A stretch of DNA of 64,000 nt from Cupriavidus oxalaticus (lineage in GTDB: Bacteria; Pseudomonadota; Gammaproteobacteria; Burkholderiales; Burkholderiaceae). This document shows positions 21,244 to 30,230 of the stretch, piece after piece. The DNA lies in the NCBI RefSeq assembly GCF_004768545.1, contig NZ_CP038636.1:124001-188000 (forward strand), written 5' to 3'. A program made the position numbers and the translations under genes. Numbering within the stretch: the stretch's first letter is position 1; each line of letters begins with the position of its first letter. Under the pieces are notes generated by a model. It saw nothing but the letters and a program-made list of their open reading frames with translations. It was not told where the DNA came from and ran no database searches.

Positions 21244-24200
21244 ATGACTGCCCAGGCCCGCTTCTCCGTCCATTTGTTTGGCGAGTTCCAGCTCGACGGC
21301 GCTGACGCGCCCCGGTTTAACGCAAACGCGCCCCGCTTGCAGTCGCTGCTCGCCTGCCTTGTCCTGCATCGTGACGCACCGCTGACGCGGCAGCAGCTCG
21401 CCTTACTGTTCTGGCCTGATTCCTCGCAGACGCAGGCGCGCAACGCCCTGCGTCAACTGCTGTTTCAGCTGCGCAAGGCCTGGCCGGAGGCTGATCAGTT
21501 TATCCATGCCGATGCGCAATCGGTGCGATGGCTGCCCGATTCGGCGCTCGACGTCGACGTGGCGCAGTTCCAGTCCGCGCTTGCGGCTGCGGCAAGGGCC
21601 TTGAGGCACGGCGACGCAGGCGCTGAAGAAGCGCTGCTGACGCATGCCGCGGATCTCTATCGCGGTGACCTGCTGGCCAACTGCTATGACGAGTGGATCC
21701 ATCCCGAGCGCGAAAGGTTGCGCGAACAGTGCATCGCGGCGCTCGCGCGCCTCGGTCAACTGAGTGAGGAGCGGCGAGACTATGCCAAGGCGTTGAAGTA
21801 CACACAGCAGTTGCAGCGGCTCGATCCGTGCCGGGAACCCACCTGCCTGGCGCTGATGCGCCTGCATGCGCTGAACCACGATCACGCATCGGCCATGCGC
21901 GCCTATCGTAGCTGTGTGGAGACGCTCGCTCGCGAACTGAGCGTCCTGCCGGGCGAGCCCCTGCGCGAGGCCTATGCACGGCTGGCTGCGCAGGACGCCT
22001 CAATGCAGCGCCAGCGCCCGCGGGACGCGATGCTGCCAATGATCGGCCGGCATGACGAATGGCGCCGGCTGCTTGAAGTCTGGCAGCGCACCCAGCTGGG
22101 GGACAAGCAGTTTGTCCTGATCCTGGGCGAAGCCGGCATCGGCAAATCGCGCCTGGCGGAGGAATTGCTCGTCCACCTGGCCGAGCAAGGCATCACTGTG
22201 GCGCATGCGCGCGCCTATGCGGCCGAGGGCCAGCTCGCGTTTGCGCCGGTGACCGGCTGGCTGCGCAGTCCTGGCCTGAGTGGCGCAATCGGCAAGCTCG
22301 ACAGGGTGTGGCTGACCGAAGTCACGCGCCTGTTGCCCGAACTGTTCACGCAGCAATCCGGACTGTCGCCGCCGTCGCCTCTTACCGAATACTGGCAGCG
22401 CCAGCGGTTCTTCGAGGCGCTTGCACGGGCGGTGCTTGCACCCTGCGGGCCGTTGTTGCTGCTGCTGGACGACCTGCAATGGTGCGACGGCGAGACGCTC
22501 GAATGGCTGCGCTTCCTGATGCGTTTCGACGCGGCCGCAAAGCTGATGGTGGTCGCAACGGCGCGCCCCGAGGAAATCATGCCGCGACACGCTTCGAACC
22601 GGCTGCTGGACGCACTACGCCGCGACGATCAGCTCATCGAGATCTCATTGGCAACACTCGATGCCGCCGAAACGGCAAAGGTAGCAGCCCAGATCCTGAA
22701 CCGACCGCTGGCCGACGCGGAGGCAACCCGGCTGTTCAAGGAGAGCGAGGGTAACCCGCTGTTTGCGATCGAAATGATGCGGGCTCGCTCCGACACGATG
22801 CCGGTCGGGAACGCACAGGGCGGCATGGCGTCGAAGTTGCCGCCCAAGGTTTACACCATTATCTCGAACCGGCTGGCGCAGCTTCCCCCCGGCGCTCGCG
22901 ATATCGTCGGGGTTGCCGCAATCATTGGACGGGCATTTACGACCGACATCCTCGCCCAGGCCAGCGACCTCGGCGATGATGCCCTGGCAGGGGCCCTGGA
23001 CGAACTGTGGCAGCGGCGCATCGTGCGCCAGACCGACGGTAGCGGCCTGGCGTTTGACTTCAGCCATGACAAGATCCGCGACGTGGCATACGCCGAAGTA
23101 AGCCCGTTGCAGCGCCGCCGCCTGCATTTGCGCGTGGCGCGAGCGCTCGAGCAGGCGCCGGGCGATGGGCCCGACGTGGCAAGCGCGCAGATCGCGTGGC
23201 ACTATGCGCAGGCGGGCCTGCCAGCCGAGGCGGCGGCATTCTATCGGCGCGCGGCGGCCGTTGCGCAAAGTGTTTATGCCTATGACGATGCCATCGCATT
23301 GCTGACGCGCGGCCTGGTGCAAGCGGACCGGATTGCCGATCCGCAGGAGCGCGCCAGTCAGTCGCTGGCCCTGCAACTCGACCTTGCGCCACCGATTCGC
23401 ATCGCCCGGGGCTGGGCCGCCCCCGAACTGGAGGCGCCGCTGCGGCGCGCGGTGGAACTGAGCCGGCTGGCGGGTGACACCAGCCAGCAGGCACGCGCCC
23501 AGGTCAGTCTTTCATTTTTTCTGGCGGTGAGGGCGGAACTTGCCCAGGCACGCAGCCTGAGCGAGGAACTGATTGCGAGGTTGGGGCCGCTGGGCTCCGA
23601 TACTTACTCGGTGATGGCATGGACCAGCGTCATGGGTAGCCTGGTCCAGCAAGGCGACTGGATGGCCGCCGAGCCCGCATATCAACGTGCGCACCGCGCT
23701 TATGACGAAACCCAGCACGCGGAGCATACGTCCCTGATGGGCGGTAACTTCGGCGTGCTGGCCGCAGCGTGGTCGGCGCACGCATTGTGGTTCGGCGGGC
23801 TTGCCGATCAGGCCCTTCAGCGTGGACACGAAGCGCTGGGGGCGGCGAACCGGGTAGCGCACCCGTTCTCCCAGGCGCTCGCGCTGTCATACCTCGCGAC
23901 GCAGCATGCGCTGCGACGTGAGCACGGTCTCACGCTGCGCTATGCCCGCCAGGCGCACGAGATTGCCGACCAGTACCACGTTGGCTACTACCTCGCGTGG
24001 TCAGGCATGCTGCTCGCCTGGGCCAATGCGAAACAGTCTCCTGGCGCCGACGCGGTGGCGTCGATGCAGGCGGCGATCGAGGATTTTCACGCGACGGGTG
24101 CACGCCTGCGCCTGCCGCTCTACCTGGCCATGCTGGCTGAATGCCTGGGCGACGCAGGCGAGACCGAGGCTGCGTTGGCGGCCCTTGACCAGGCGCTCGA

Positions 24201-24504
24201 ATGCGCCGGGCGCACGGGCGAGCACTGGATGGATGCCGAACTGCACCGTCTGCGCGGTGAATTGTTGCTGCGCAGCAGTGCCGATCTTGCCGCAGCCGAG
24301 TCTTCGCTGATGCAGGCGATCGAGATCGCCACAGCCCAACGCGCGCTGCCGCTGGAACTGCGTGCAGCCCTGTCGTGGGCAACGCTGCGAACCTCGCAGG
24401 GGCGCGTCGATCCGCATAAGGTGGTCGAGGCGCCGCTTGCGCGATGCACCGAGGGCTTCGATCAGCCCGACATCGTCAGCGCGCGGGCGTTACTCGCGCG
24501 TTAG
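21244..24504 (+). CDS. AfsR/SARP-like regulator: wHTH-BTAD, ATPase and TPR domains
   Basis: A 1,086-residue multidomain regulator. Residues 1-100 form an OmpR-like winged helix (FSVHLFGEFQLDG, then SSQTQARNALRQLLFQLRKAWP). Residues 110-270 form the bacterial transcriptional activation (BTAD) domain with TPR-like helices. An ATPase follows with Walker A GEAGIGKSRLAEE (about 293-305) and Walker B LLLLLDDLQW (about 402-411). The last 400 residues are Ala/Leu-rich TPR repeats. This layout is known from Streptomyces AfsR and from LuxR-LAL relatives. The flavin oxidase gene starts 121 bases downstream on the same strand and is a possible target. ATG 21244 is chosen because the winged helix begins there. 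Confidence 0.9.
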   Translation: MTAQARFSVHLFGEFQLDGADAPRFNANAPRLQSLLACLVLHRDAPLTRQQLALLFWPDSSQTQARNALRQLLFQLRKAWPEADQFIHADAQSVRWLPDSALDVDVAQFQSALAAAARALRHGDAGAEEALLTHAADLYRGDLLANCYDEWIHPERERLREQCIAALARLGQLSEERRDYAKALKYTQQLQRLDPCREPTCLALMRLHALNHDHASAMRAYRSCVETLARELSVLPGEPLREAYARLAAQDASMQRQRPRDAMLPMIGRHDEWRRLLEVWQRTQLGDKQFVLILGEAGIGKSRLAEELLVHLAEQGITVAHARAYAAEGQLAFAPVTGWLRSPGLSGAIGKLDRVWLTEVTRLLPELFTQQSGLSPPSPLTEYWQRQRFFEALARAVLAPCGPLLLLLDDLQWCDGETLEWLRFLMRFDAAAKLMVVATARPEEIMPRHASNRLLDALRRDDQLIEISLATLDAAETAKVAAQILNRPLADAEATRLFKESEGNPLFAIEMMRARSDTMPVGNAQGGMASKLPPKVYTIISNRLAQLPPGARDIVGVAAIIGRAFTTDILAQASDLGDDALAGALDELWQRRIVRQTDGSGLAFDFSHDKIRDVAYAEVSPLQRRRLHLRVARALEQAPGDGPDVASAQIAWHYAQAGLPAEAAAFYRRAAAVAQSVYAYDDAIALLTRGLVQADRIADPQERASQSLALQLDLAPPIRIARGWAAPELEAPLRRAVELSRLAGDTSQQARAQVSLSFFLAVRAELAQARSLSEELIARLGPLGSDTYSVMAWTSVMGSLVQQGDWMAAEPAYQRAHRAYDETQHAEHTSLMGGNFGVLAAAWSAHALWFGGLADQALQRGHEALGAANRVAHPFSQALALSYLATQHALRREHGLTLRYARQAHEIADQYHVGYYLAWSGMLLAWANAKQSPGADAVASMQAAIEDFHATGARLRLPLYLAMLAECLGDAGETEAALAALDQALECAGRTGEHWMDAELHRLRGELLLRSSADLAAAESSLMQAIEIATAQRALPLELRAALSWATLRTSQGRVDPHKVVEAPLARCTEGFDQPDIVSARALLAR

Positions 24505-24625
24505 TTCCGGCTCGGCCACCGCGCGCCGGTGGAGCGGCAGGATCCCCCATGTAACGGCTCACCTAACGCTTTCGAAACGCCCGGGTTGCTAAAACTCCTG
24601 CATACCAGCCGGACAGGAGGCAACC

Positions 24626-26011
24626 ATGGCAGCTTCATTGAGCGAACCCGTCGCAACCGCACTCAAGGCGCATTTCCGGGGACAGCTGATTCAGCCGGGT
24701 GAGGCGGCTTACGACCAGGCGCGCGCCGTGTACAACGGCATGATCGACAAGCATCCCGCGATCATCGCGCGCTGCGTCGATGTGGCGGACGTCATCGCAG
24801 CGGTCAACGCCGCGCGCGACGGCCGGATGCTGCTGGCCGTGCGTGGCGGCGCGCACAATGGCGCCGGGCTGGGCACCTGCGATGGTGGACTGGTGATCGA
24901 CCTGTCGCCAATGAAGGGCGTGCTTGTCGACGCCGCACGCAAGACGTTGCGGGTTGGCGGTGGCTGCACCTGGGGCGACGTGGATCACGCCGCCAGTGCC
25001 TATGGGCTGGCAACGCCGAGTGGTTTTATCTCGACCACCGGTGTAGGTGGACTGACGCTCGGTGGCGGCATCGGCTACCTCAGCCGCGCCTACGGCCTGA
25101 CGATCGACAATCTGCTCAGCGCCGAGGTTGTGCTGGCCGACGGGCGCGTCGTCACCGCAAGCGAAGAGGAAAATGCCGACCTGTTCTGGGCGTTGCGCGG
25201 TGGCGGTGGCAACTTTGGCGCGGTGACATCGTTCGAGTTCAAGGCGCATCCCGTTGCGACGGTCTATGGCGGCCCGATGCTGTGGCCGATGGAGCAGGCA
25301 CGCGAGCTGATGACATGGTGGCGCGACTTCATCCTGAGCGCGCCGCAGCACATCAACGGCTGGTTCGGTTTCGTCACCGTGCCGCCGGCGGCGCCTTTCC
25401 CGGAGGAAGTCCACCTGCAGAAGATGTGTGCCGTGGTGTGGTGCTACACCGGGCCGCTCGACCAGGCCGATACGCATTTCCGTGCGATTCGCGAGGTCAT
25501 GCCGCCAGCGGTGGACTTCGCCGGCCCAATCCCCTGGCCTGTCCTGCAGAGCCTGTTCGATGGACTGTATCCGGCTGGCTTGCAGTGGTACTGGAAAGCC
25601 GACTTCGTCAGCGACCTGAGCGACAAAGCCATCGATCTGCACATCAAGTACGCGCAGCAGTTGCCGTCGATGCACTCGACCATGCACCTGTATCCGATCA
25701 ATGGTGCCGCGCATCGTGCCGGTTGCGGCGACACGGCCTTCAGCTACCGCGATGCCAACTTTGCCAGCGTGATTGTCGGCGTGGATCCCGACCCGGCCAA
25801 CAACGATCGCATCGTGCAGTGGGCGAAGGACTACTGGCTGGCGCTGCATCCGTACTCTGCTGGCGGCGGCTATATCAACATGATGATGGATGAGGGCGAT
25901 GACAACGTGAGGGCGTCCTATCGCGACAACTATGCGCGGCTGGCGCAGATCAAGCGCAAATACGACCCGGCCAACCTGTTCCGCGTGAACCAGAACATCA
26001 GGCCTGCCTGA
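24626..26011 (+). CDS. FAD-binding oxidoreductase, BBE (berberine bridge enzyme) type
   Basis: A 461-residue VAO/PCMH-fold flavin oxidase. The FAD loop RGGAHNGAGLGTCDGG holds the His (about residue 75) that normally forms a covalent bond to FAD. GVGGLTLGGGIGYLSR is the second FAD motif; the position where bicovalent enzymes carry Cys has none (GFISTTGVGG), so single covalent attachment is expected. The C-terminal BBE signature (YDNYARLAQIKRKYDPANLF with NIRP) is intact. There is no signal peptide. Sugar, alcohol or phenolic oxidation are all possible. GACAGGAGG gives a strong ribosome site. Confidence 0.92.
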   Translation: MAASLSEPVATALKAHFRGQLIQPGEAAYDQARAVYNGMIDKHPAIIARCVDVADVIAAVNAARDGRMLLAVRGGAHNGAGLGTCDGGLVIDLSPMKGVLVDAARKTLRVGGGCTWGDVDHAASAYGLATPSGFISTTGVGGLTLGGGIGYLSRAYGLTIDNLLSAEVVLADGRVVTASEEENADLFWALRGGGGNFGAVTSFEFKAHPVATVYGGPMLWPMEQARELMTWWRDFILSAPQHINGWFGFVTVPPAAPFPEEVHLQKMCAVVWCYTGPLDQADTHFRAIREVMPPAVDFAGPIPWPVLQSLFDGLYPAGLQWYWKADFVSDLSDKAIDLHIKYAQQLPSMHSTMHLYPINGAAHRAGCGDTAFSYRDANFASVIVGVDPDPANNDRIVQWAKDYWLALHPYSAGGGYINMMMDEGDDNVRASYRDNYARLAQIKRKYDPANLFRVNQNIRPA

Positions 26012-26237
26012 CACAACAAGCTAGCGCCCCGAGGAAGGGCCCGCCTTTCCCCGCGCATGCGTACTAACTGATCCATGATTCCGGCGCAACGCCGCTGCCA
26101 CGAGATGGCAGCCGGCCCGCGCCAGGCAACGGCTTGCACGGCAGAGGCGATCCCGTGCGGCCCGCGACGTTCCCTGTGATCGCCTGTAGAAGAGTGCCGT
26201 CGCGGCAACGCCGCCGGCACCCCTGTTGGAGATAGCA

Positions 26238-26591
26238 ATGCATAAGAAACTCGCCAAGACCCTGCTTGCCACTGCCGCACTTGCCGCCGGGCTCAGCCAG
26301 ACCGCCCACGCCGGTTCATACGCTGATGCACTGATCGTTGCCATGCCGGAACACAGCGGCCAGCGGGACGTCTTTACCGAGGGCGCGCGCGGTCTGGCCA
26401 GCGAGGCCACCATGCTGCCCGTCGTCGCATATCAGGGCAGGTTCGTGTGCGCGGTCCGTGGCTTTGATCCGTACCGGGACGGCATGCGCAAGCCTGATCC
26501 TTACACCGATGGCGCCCGCATCAGCTCGCGCGACGGCTTCACCGACGGCGCGCGCGGCGAGGCGCGCGACAGCGGCGAGTGCCTGACCTGA
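26238..26591 (+). CDS. Small secreted protein with D-x-[YF]-T-[DE]-G-A-R repeats (117 aa)
   Basis: A signal peptide (MHKKLAKTLLATAALAAGLSQTAHA) is followed by a mature chain of about 92 residues carrying four copies of one motif: DVFTEGAR (44-51), DPYRDGMR (77-84), DPYTDGAR (87-94) and DGFTDGAR (99-106). Two Cys (71 and 115) could pair in the periplasm. ATG 26238 has GGAG six bases before it. The protein encoded at 55390-55617 has the same signal peptide layout and the same repeat, so the two form a family. Function unknown. Confidence 0.85.
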   Translation: MHKKLAKTLLATAALAAGLSQTAHAGSYADALIVAMPEHSGQRDVFTEGARGLASEATMLPVVAYQGRFVCAVRGFDPYRDGMRKPDPYTDGARISSRDGFTDGARGEARDSGECLT

Positions 26592-26617
26592 GCGGGCAAG
26601 GCAATGGAGCAACGTTC

Positions 26618-26639
26618 AGCCCGATGTCCGTCGGGCTTT
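26618..26639 (+). terminator. Terminator of the secreted repeat protein
   Basis: AGCCCGA-TGTCCG-TCGGGCT followed by TT, 26 bases after the stop codon. Good stem, short T run. Confidence 0.65.
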
Positions 26640-26798
26640 GGCGAGGCAATCTGCCTACCTAAGGGAGCACCTTAGGGGGCGGCATGCATCACTGACCAGG
26701 GCGGAAAACACCGTGCGCGTCTTGCCATTATTGACCACATAGGGATCAGATCTTGTCGTCTGGACTTCTATCGCCGTGACAACTACCCTGCTTGGAAT

Positions 26799-26835
26799 CG
26801 CCGGTCCGCCGTTGCGGCGACCGGCGCTTCTTTTT
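26799..26835 (+). terminator. Terminator-like hairpin before operator A
   Basis: CGCCGGTC pairs with GACCGGCG across a 12-base GC-rich loop, followed by CTTCTTTTT. It isolates the operator/promoter at 26896 from upstream transcription. Confidence 0.6.
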
Positions 26836-26895
26836 CCGCATATGGGGAGCAGGGGGCCGACGTCCTGGTCATGGGACACATCCCATCACTTGCCC

Positions 26896-26959
26896 TGCCC
26901 CAAACTGTCAATCCTGTGCCCCGGATTGTCAACTCAAGTGGTCGTCATCCCCGGATACT
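26896..26959 (+). promoter_or_regulatory. Operator/promoter A: tandem 16-bp repeats, 21-bp period
   Basis: TGCCCCAAACTGTCAA (26896-26911) and TGCCCCGGATTGTCAA (26917-26932) are direct repeats exactly two helical turns apart. A -10-like GATACT starts 37 bases after the beginning of the second repeat (26954-26959). The same layout occurs at 30231, 36908-36970 (minus) and, in variant form, 38180. It resembles sites of AraC-family activators. It reads toward the small frame at 27063 and the SDR at 27265. Confidence 0.75.
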
Positions 26960-27062
26960 TGCTGGGCTTGCATGCGATGGCGCGTCTCGTTGCGCCCTCC
27001 GCCTGACTAGCCATCTTCCGGCCGGCATGGAATTTCCCATCCGAATCCGCAGAAGGAGACCC

Positions 27063-27155
27063 ATGAGCAAGACAAGCAGCGAGCCGACGTACTTGCCAGT
27101 TTCGAACGTGTCGCTGCGCTGGCGGGACTGGGATCTCGCGGCTTTCGGGACGTGA
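27063..27155 (+). CDS. Small frame with strong ribosome site upstream of an SDR (30 aa), possible leader peptide
   Basis: ATG 27063 follows AAGGAG at the correct distance, one of the better ribosome sites in the window. The frame encodes 30 residues including RWRDWD, with two Trp. Its TGA (27153-27155) lies inside a perfect 20-bp palindrome. It sits in a roughly 300-base leader between operator A and the SDR start. It may be a leader peptide, a genuine small protein or the stump of a truncated gene; the sequence alone does not decide. Confidence 0.45.
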   Translation: MSKTSSEPTYLPVSNVSLRWRDWDLAAFGT

Positions 27156-27200
27156 TGCCGCGGCATCACGAACTGTATCCGGCCGCCACTAGCGGCGGCC
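27151..27200. promoter_or_regulatory. Palindrome and hairpin in the SDR leader
   Basis: CGTGATGCCG-CGGCATCACG (27151-27170) is a perfect 20-bp palindrome overlapping the stop codon of the 30-codon frame. GGCCGCC-ACTAGC-GGCGGCC (27181-27200) is a second perfect stem. Neither is followed by a T run. They could act as attenuator, RNA-stability element or operator for the SDR 65 bases downstream. Confidence 0.5.
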
Positions 27201-27264
27201 CGACCCACAACACGCGCGGCACGCGCACGGCATGGATCCGGCGCAGCTTCGCAAGGAGACGACA

Positions 27265-28077
27265 TTGGAACTGAAGGACAAAGTAGCCATCATCACCGGG
27301 GCTGGCCAGGGTGGCGGCGAAGGCATCGCGCACGTGCTGGCGCGGGAAGGGGCCAGGATCGCCGTGGTTGACCTGAACCTTGAGGCGGCCCGGCGTGTCG
27401 CTTCCAGCCTCGATCCGGAGGGAAAGCGTGCCATTGCCATCCGCGCCGACGTCAGCAAGAAGGCCGAAGCGCAAGCCATGGCCACCCAGACCCTCGAGGC
27501 GTTCGGTGCCATCGACATCCTGGTCAACAATGCCGGCGTGGGCGGGGCCTCCGCCCTGGTCTGCGACGTGACCGAGGAGAACTGGGACCGCGTGATGGGG
27601 GTGAATGCCAAGGGCATCCTGTTCTGCTGCCAGGCGGTCATCCCGGCAATGAGGGCGCAGGGAAAGGGCAAGATCGTCAATATCGATTCGATCGCCGGCA
27701 TTCGCATGGCGTACTTCAGCAGCGTCGATTACACCGCCTCCAAGCATGCGGTAACGGGACTGACCCAGCATCTTGCATGGGAGTTGGCCGACCAGCGCAT
27801 CAACGTCAATGCGGTATGTCCCGGCGGCATCCGGACGCCTGCGATCGAAGCATACGCAAGCCCCGAAAAGCGCGAGGCCCTGATCCGGCGCACGGTACCG
27901 CTGGGCCGGTTCTGCGAGCCCTCGGAGATCGGTGAAGCGGTGTCCTTTCTCGCCAGCGAGCGCGCGGACATGATCACGGGCCAGATGCTGGCGGTGGACG
28001 GCGGCACCCTTACCGGCTACGGCGAGGATCTGCGTGCGGTGTTGCGCCAGCGGCTCCAGGAAGGCAACAGCCACTGA
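27265..28077 (+). CDS. SDR family oxidoreductase
   Basis: Classical SDR of 270 residues: TGAGQGGGEG is the (slightly unusual) TGxxxGxG site, NNAG is present, and the active site is Ser with YTASK. The C-terminus matches 3-oxoacyl-ACP reductase-like and diketone/polyol reductase SDRs. TTG 27265 is the likely start: AAGGAG precedes it by seven bases and the SDR fold (LELKDKVAIITG) follows at once. The frame opens upstream at 27232 with no ribosome site. Expected to be expressed from operator/promoter A. Confidence 0.88.
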   Translation: MELKDKVAIITGAGQGGGEGIAHVLAREGARIAVVDLNLEAARRVASSLDPEGKRAIAIRADVSKKAEAQAMATQTLEAFGAIDILVNNAGVGGASALVCDVTEENWDRVMGVNAKGILFCCQAVIPAMRAQGKGKIVNIDSIAGIRMAYFSSVDYTASKHAVTGLTQHLAWELADQRINVNAVCPGGIRTPAIEAYASPEKREALIRRTVPLGRFCEPSEIGEAVSFLASERADMITGQMLAVDGGTLTGYGEDLRAVLRQRLQEGNSH

Positions 28078-28146
28078 GGCCGGCAGCAAGCCGCGGGCCC
28101 CGCTTCGTCCAGGGGCCCGCAGGTCAACCCGCCGATGGCGGCGAAG

Positions 28147-28905
28147 TCAGTAGTGGATGATGCCCGGCGTCCCGCCGCCGACTGCGATGGCCTCACCGTT
28201 GATTGCCACGCTCAATGGCGAGGCGAGGAAGGTCACCACGCAAGCGACCTCGCTGGCATCGACCATGCGGCCAAGGGAACTCCTGGTCGCCGCCCATGCC
28301 TCGGTTGCCGCGTCGGTCTTCTCGGTGCGCGTTGGCCCGGGATGGACCGCCGTGACATTGATGCCCTTCGGGCCAAGTTCGTCAGCAAGGTTCTTGGTGA
28401 TGGCCGCCACGCCGACGTTGCGCAGCGTGGCGACGGGCCGGCCCGTGTGGTAAATCGCCAGGCCACCGATATTGATGATGCGGCCCCAGCCATTCGCGGC
28501 GAGATGCGGGGCCAGCGCCCGCGCGGTGCGAAGGTAGCCGATGACCTTGATGTCGATGTCTTCGAGCGCTTGCGCATCGACGATCTCGTCGAGCTGCGTG
28601 GCTGGTGAAATGCCGCCCGGCATGGCCGCAGCATTGATCAGGATATCGATGCCGCCCAGGGCTTCAATGGCCCGCGCCACCATGGCGTCGACAGAAGCCT
28701 TGTCGGCGGTGTCGACCGTGAGCGGCACAATGCGGCGGCCGGTCAGCGCCGCAAGTTCCGCGGCGGTCGCTTCCAGCGCTTCTTTCGCGCGAGCGGCGAG
28801 CACGACGTCCACCCCTTCCTGCGCGAGCTGAAGGGCAATCGTCTTGCCAATGCCGCGGCTGCCGCCGGTCACGATTGCACGCTTGCCTTCTAACTTCAGG
28901 TCCAT
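28147..28905 (-). CDS. SDR-fold protein lacking the Tyr-x3-Lys active site
   Basis: A 252-residue SDR with an intact N-terminus (TGGSRGIGKT, NAAA instead of NNAG). Where Y-x3-K should lie the sequence is LRNVGVAAITKNLADELG, so neither Tyr nor Lys is at the catalytic position. SDRs with this RN-x-x-VAA block form a recognisable subgroup with no defined reaction, to my knowledge. Start chosen at ATG 28905, with GGAGAGATC immediately before it. The AraC gene lies about 200 bases upstream on the same strand, so co-transcription is possible. Confidence 0.85.
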   Translation of the reverse strand: MDLKLEGKRAIVTGGSRGIGKTIALQLAQEGVDVVLAARAKEALEATAAELAALTGRRIVPLTVDTADKASVDAMVARAIEALGGIDILINAAAMPGGISPATQLDEIVDAQALEDIDIKVIGYLRTARALAPHLAANGWGRIINIGGLAIYHTGRPVATLRNVGVAAITKNLADELGPKGINVTAVHPGPTRTEKTDAATEAWAATRSSLGRMVDASEVACVVTFLASPLSVAINGEAIAVGGGTPGIIHY

Positions 28906-28922
28906 GATCTCTCCGATTTCCT

Positions 28923-29066
28923 TCAATGGCTTTGGGGCGATCGTGCCATGAACACGTCGCCCCCTGGTCGCTTTGCGTCAACGCGTACACGGCCATCCGT
29001 TTCGTCGAGCGGGACCAGCAGGTGGCGGCACGTGACGACGTCGGCATCGGGACAAAGGTGGCTCAT
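28923..29066 (-). CDS. Possible 47-aa frame between AraC and SDR (doubtful)
   Basis: Minus-strand ATG 29066 to TGA 28923 gives 47 residues (ends DVFMARSPQSH). No clear ribosome site and no known motif. It fills the gap between the AraC regulator and the SDR; it could be a small protein or the remains of one. Confidence 0.2.
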   Translation of the reverse strand: MSHLCPDADVVTCRHLLVPLDETDGRVRVDAKRPGGDVFMARSPQSH

Positions 29067-29104
29067 GTCGGCACCCCGACCAGCACACGCCCTTGCTCCA
29101 GCGC

Positions 29105-30214
29105 TCACGCGTCCGTGATTTGCATCGAATACACCTCGTGTTCCGTTTCGACCCGGACGCATGCTAGCCGCGGCGCACCTGATGCCACTGCGCAGCGCTG
29201 GCGCGTATTTTCCGGTGCCGGTGGTTGACGGCGCCACGCCGACACGCTGCAGCCGAAGCGCATGGAGAACCACCGGGAGAAGGCACTGAGCGAGGAAAAG
29301 CCCATCAGGATCGCAACCTCCGACAGCGGTCGTTCGCTGTTTTTCACGTACCTCGTGACGAGATCGACCCTGACTGCATCGACGACGGCCAGGTAATTCT
29401 GTCCATAGGCAGCCAGATGGCGATGCATCGTCTTGCGGTCGATGCCAAGCTGCCGGGCCACCTGTTCGGCCCCGCACTCGCCGGCTGGCAACAGCGCGAA
29501 TACCAGCTTCCGTACCTTGTCGGGCATGGTGGAGCCGGATTGCGCCAGCTTGATATCCAGGAATTCGCGCGCATGCCGGCCCAGCGCCGGATCCGAGGCT
29601 GCGCCAGCCACGTCGAGATCGGAGGCAGCCAGCACGATGCCATCGAAATCCTGGCGGAATCGCACCGGTACACCGAACACGCGCCGATGCGTGGCAAGGC
29701 TGGCTGGCGCGGCGTGGCTGAAGCAGACGCTGCGTGGCTTCCATGCCGACCCGGCAAGCAGCTTGAACAACCGGAACCAGAGGCAAATGACGAATTCCGT
29801 CGATTGCCGCATAGAACCTTCCACGTACACGAGGAGTTCAAGCCTGACAAGCGCGGCGTCCCCGACCGTCTCGATGCGCAAATCGATACCTTCGTTGAGC
29901 AAATGCAGATAGCGCGCCATCGCATCCAGCGCATTGCGCAGCGTGGCGCCCTCGCGCATCACCGTCCACAGGGGGCCCTGTGTTGTCAGTTGACGGGCTT
30001 CCGCCACGCGTAGCCCAAGATCTTCCAGGCCGGCAAGCTGCGCCGAATCTTCCAGCAACTGCGTGACCGACTTCGCCGGCACCCGCATTTCCGGGTCCAC
30101 CAGGGCCGTCGGGCTGATACCCGCCTGCCGGAGTTGGCGGTAGGGATCCAGGCCGAGTTGGCGGGCCACGTCGACAAACTCCGTCAGGTTCACGTGTTGC
30201 AGCAGCGTCGACAT
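29105..30214 (-). CDS. AraC-family regulator (OruR/arabinose-binding-domain type), AraC1
   Basis: A 369-residue regulator. Residues 1-190 are the Arabinose_bd-like sensor domain typical of OruR/ArgR-type regulators (VDVARQLGLDPYRQLRQAGI onward). The C-terminal pair of helix-turn-helix units includes QVARQLGIDRKTMHRHLAAYG and EVAILMGFSSLSAFSRWF. ATG 30214 (MSTLLQHV) is chosen by family alignment. It is divergent from the SDR at 30341, with operator B between them, so autoregulation and control of the SDR are likely. A C-terminal tail of about 45 residues after the HTH is longer than usual. Confidence 0.9.
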   Translation of the reverse strand: MSTLLQHVNLTEFVDVARQLGLDPYRQLRQAGISPTALVDPEMRVPAKSVTQLLEDSAQLAGLEDLGLRVAEARQLTTQGPLWTVMREGATLRNALDAMARYLHLLNEGIDLRIETVGDAALVRLELLVYVEGSMRQSTEFVICLWFRLFKLLAGSAWKPRSVCFSHAAPASLATHRRVFGVPVRFRQDFDGIVLAASDLDVAGAASDPALGRHAREFLDIKLAQSGSTMPDKVRKLVFALLPAGECGAEQVARQLGIDRKTMHRHLAAYGQNYLAVVDAVRVDLVTRYVKNSERPLSEVAILMGFSSLSAFSRWFSMRFGCSVSAWRRQPPAPENTRQRCAVASGAPRLACVRVETEHEVYSMQITDA

Positions 30215-30230
30215 AGGAGTTCCCCCAAGG

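Larger units (their letters stand above)
26592..26895. other. Intergenic region with terminators, no gene
   Basis: Holds two terminator-like hairpins (26618-26639 and 26799-26835) and a small inverted repeat CCTAAGG-GAGCA-CCTTAGG (26658-26676). No protein-coding frame with a ribosome site or recognisable product. Confidence 0.5.
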
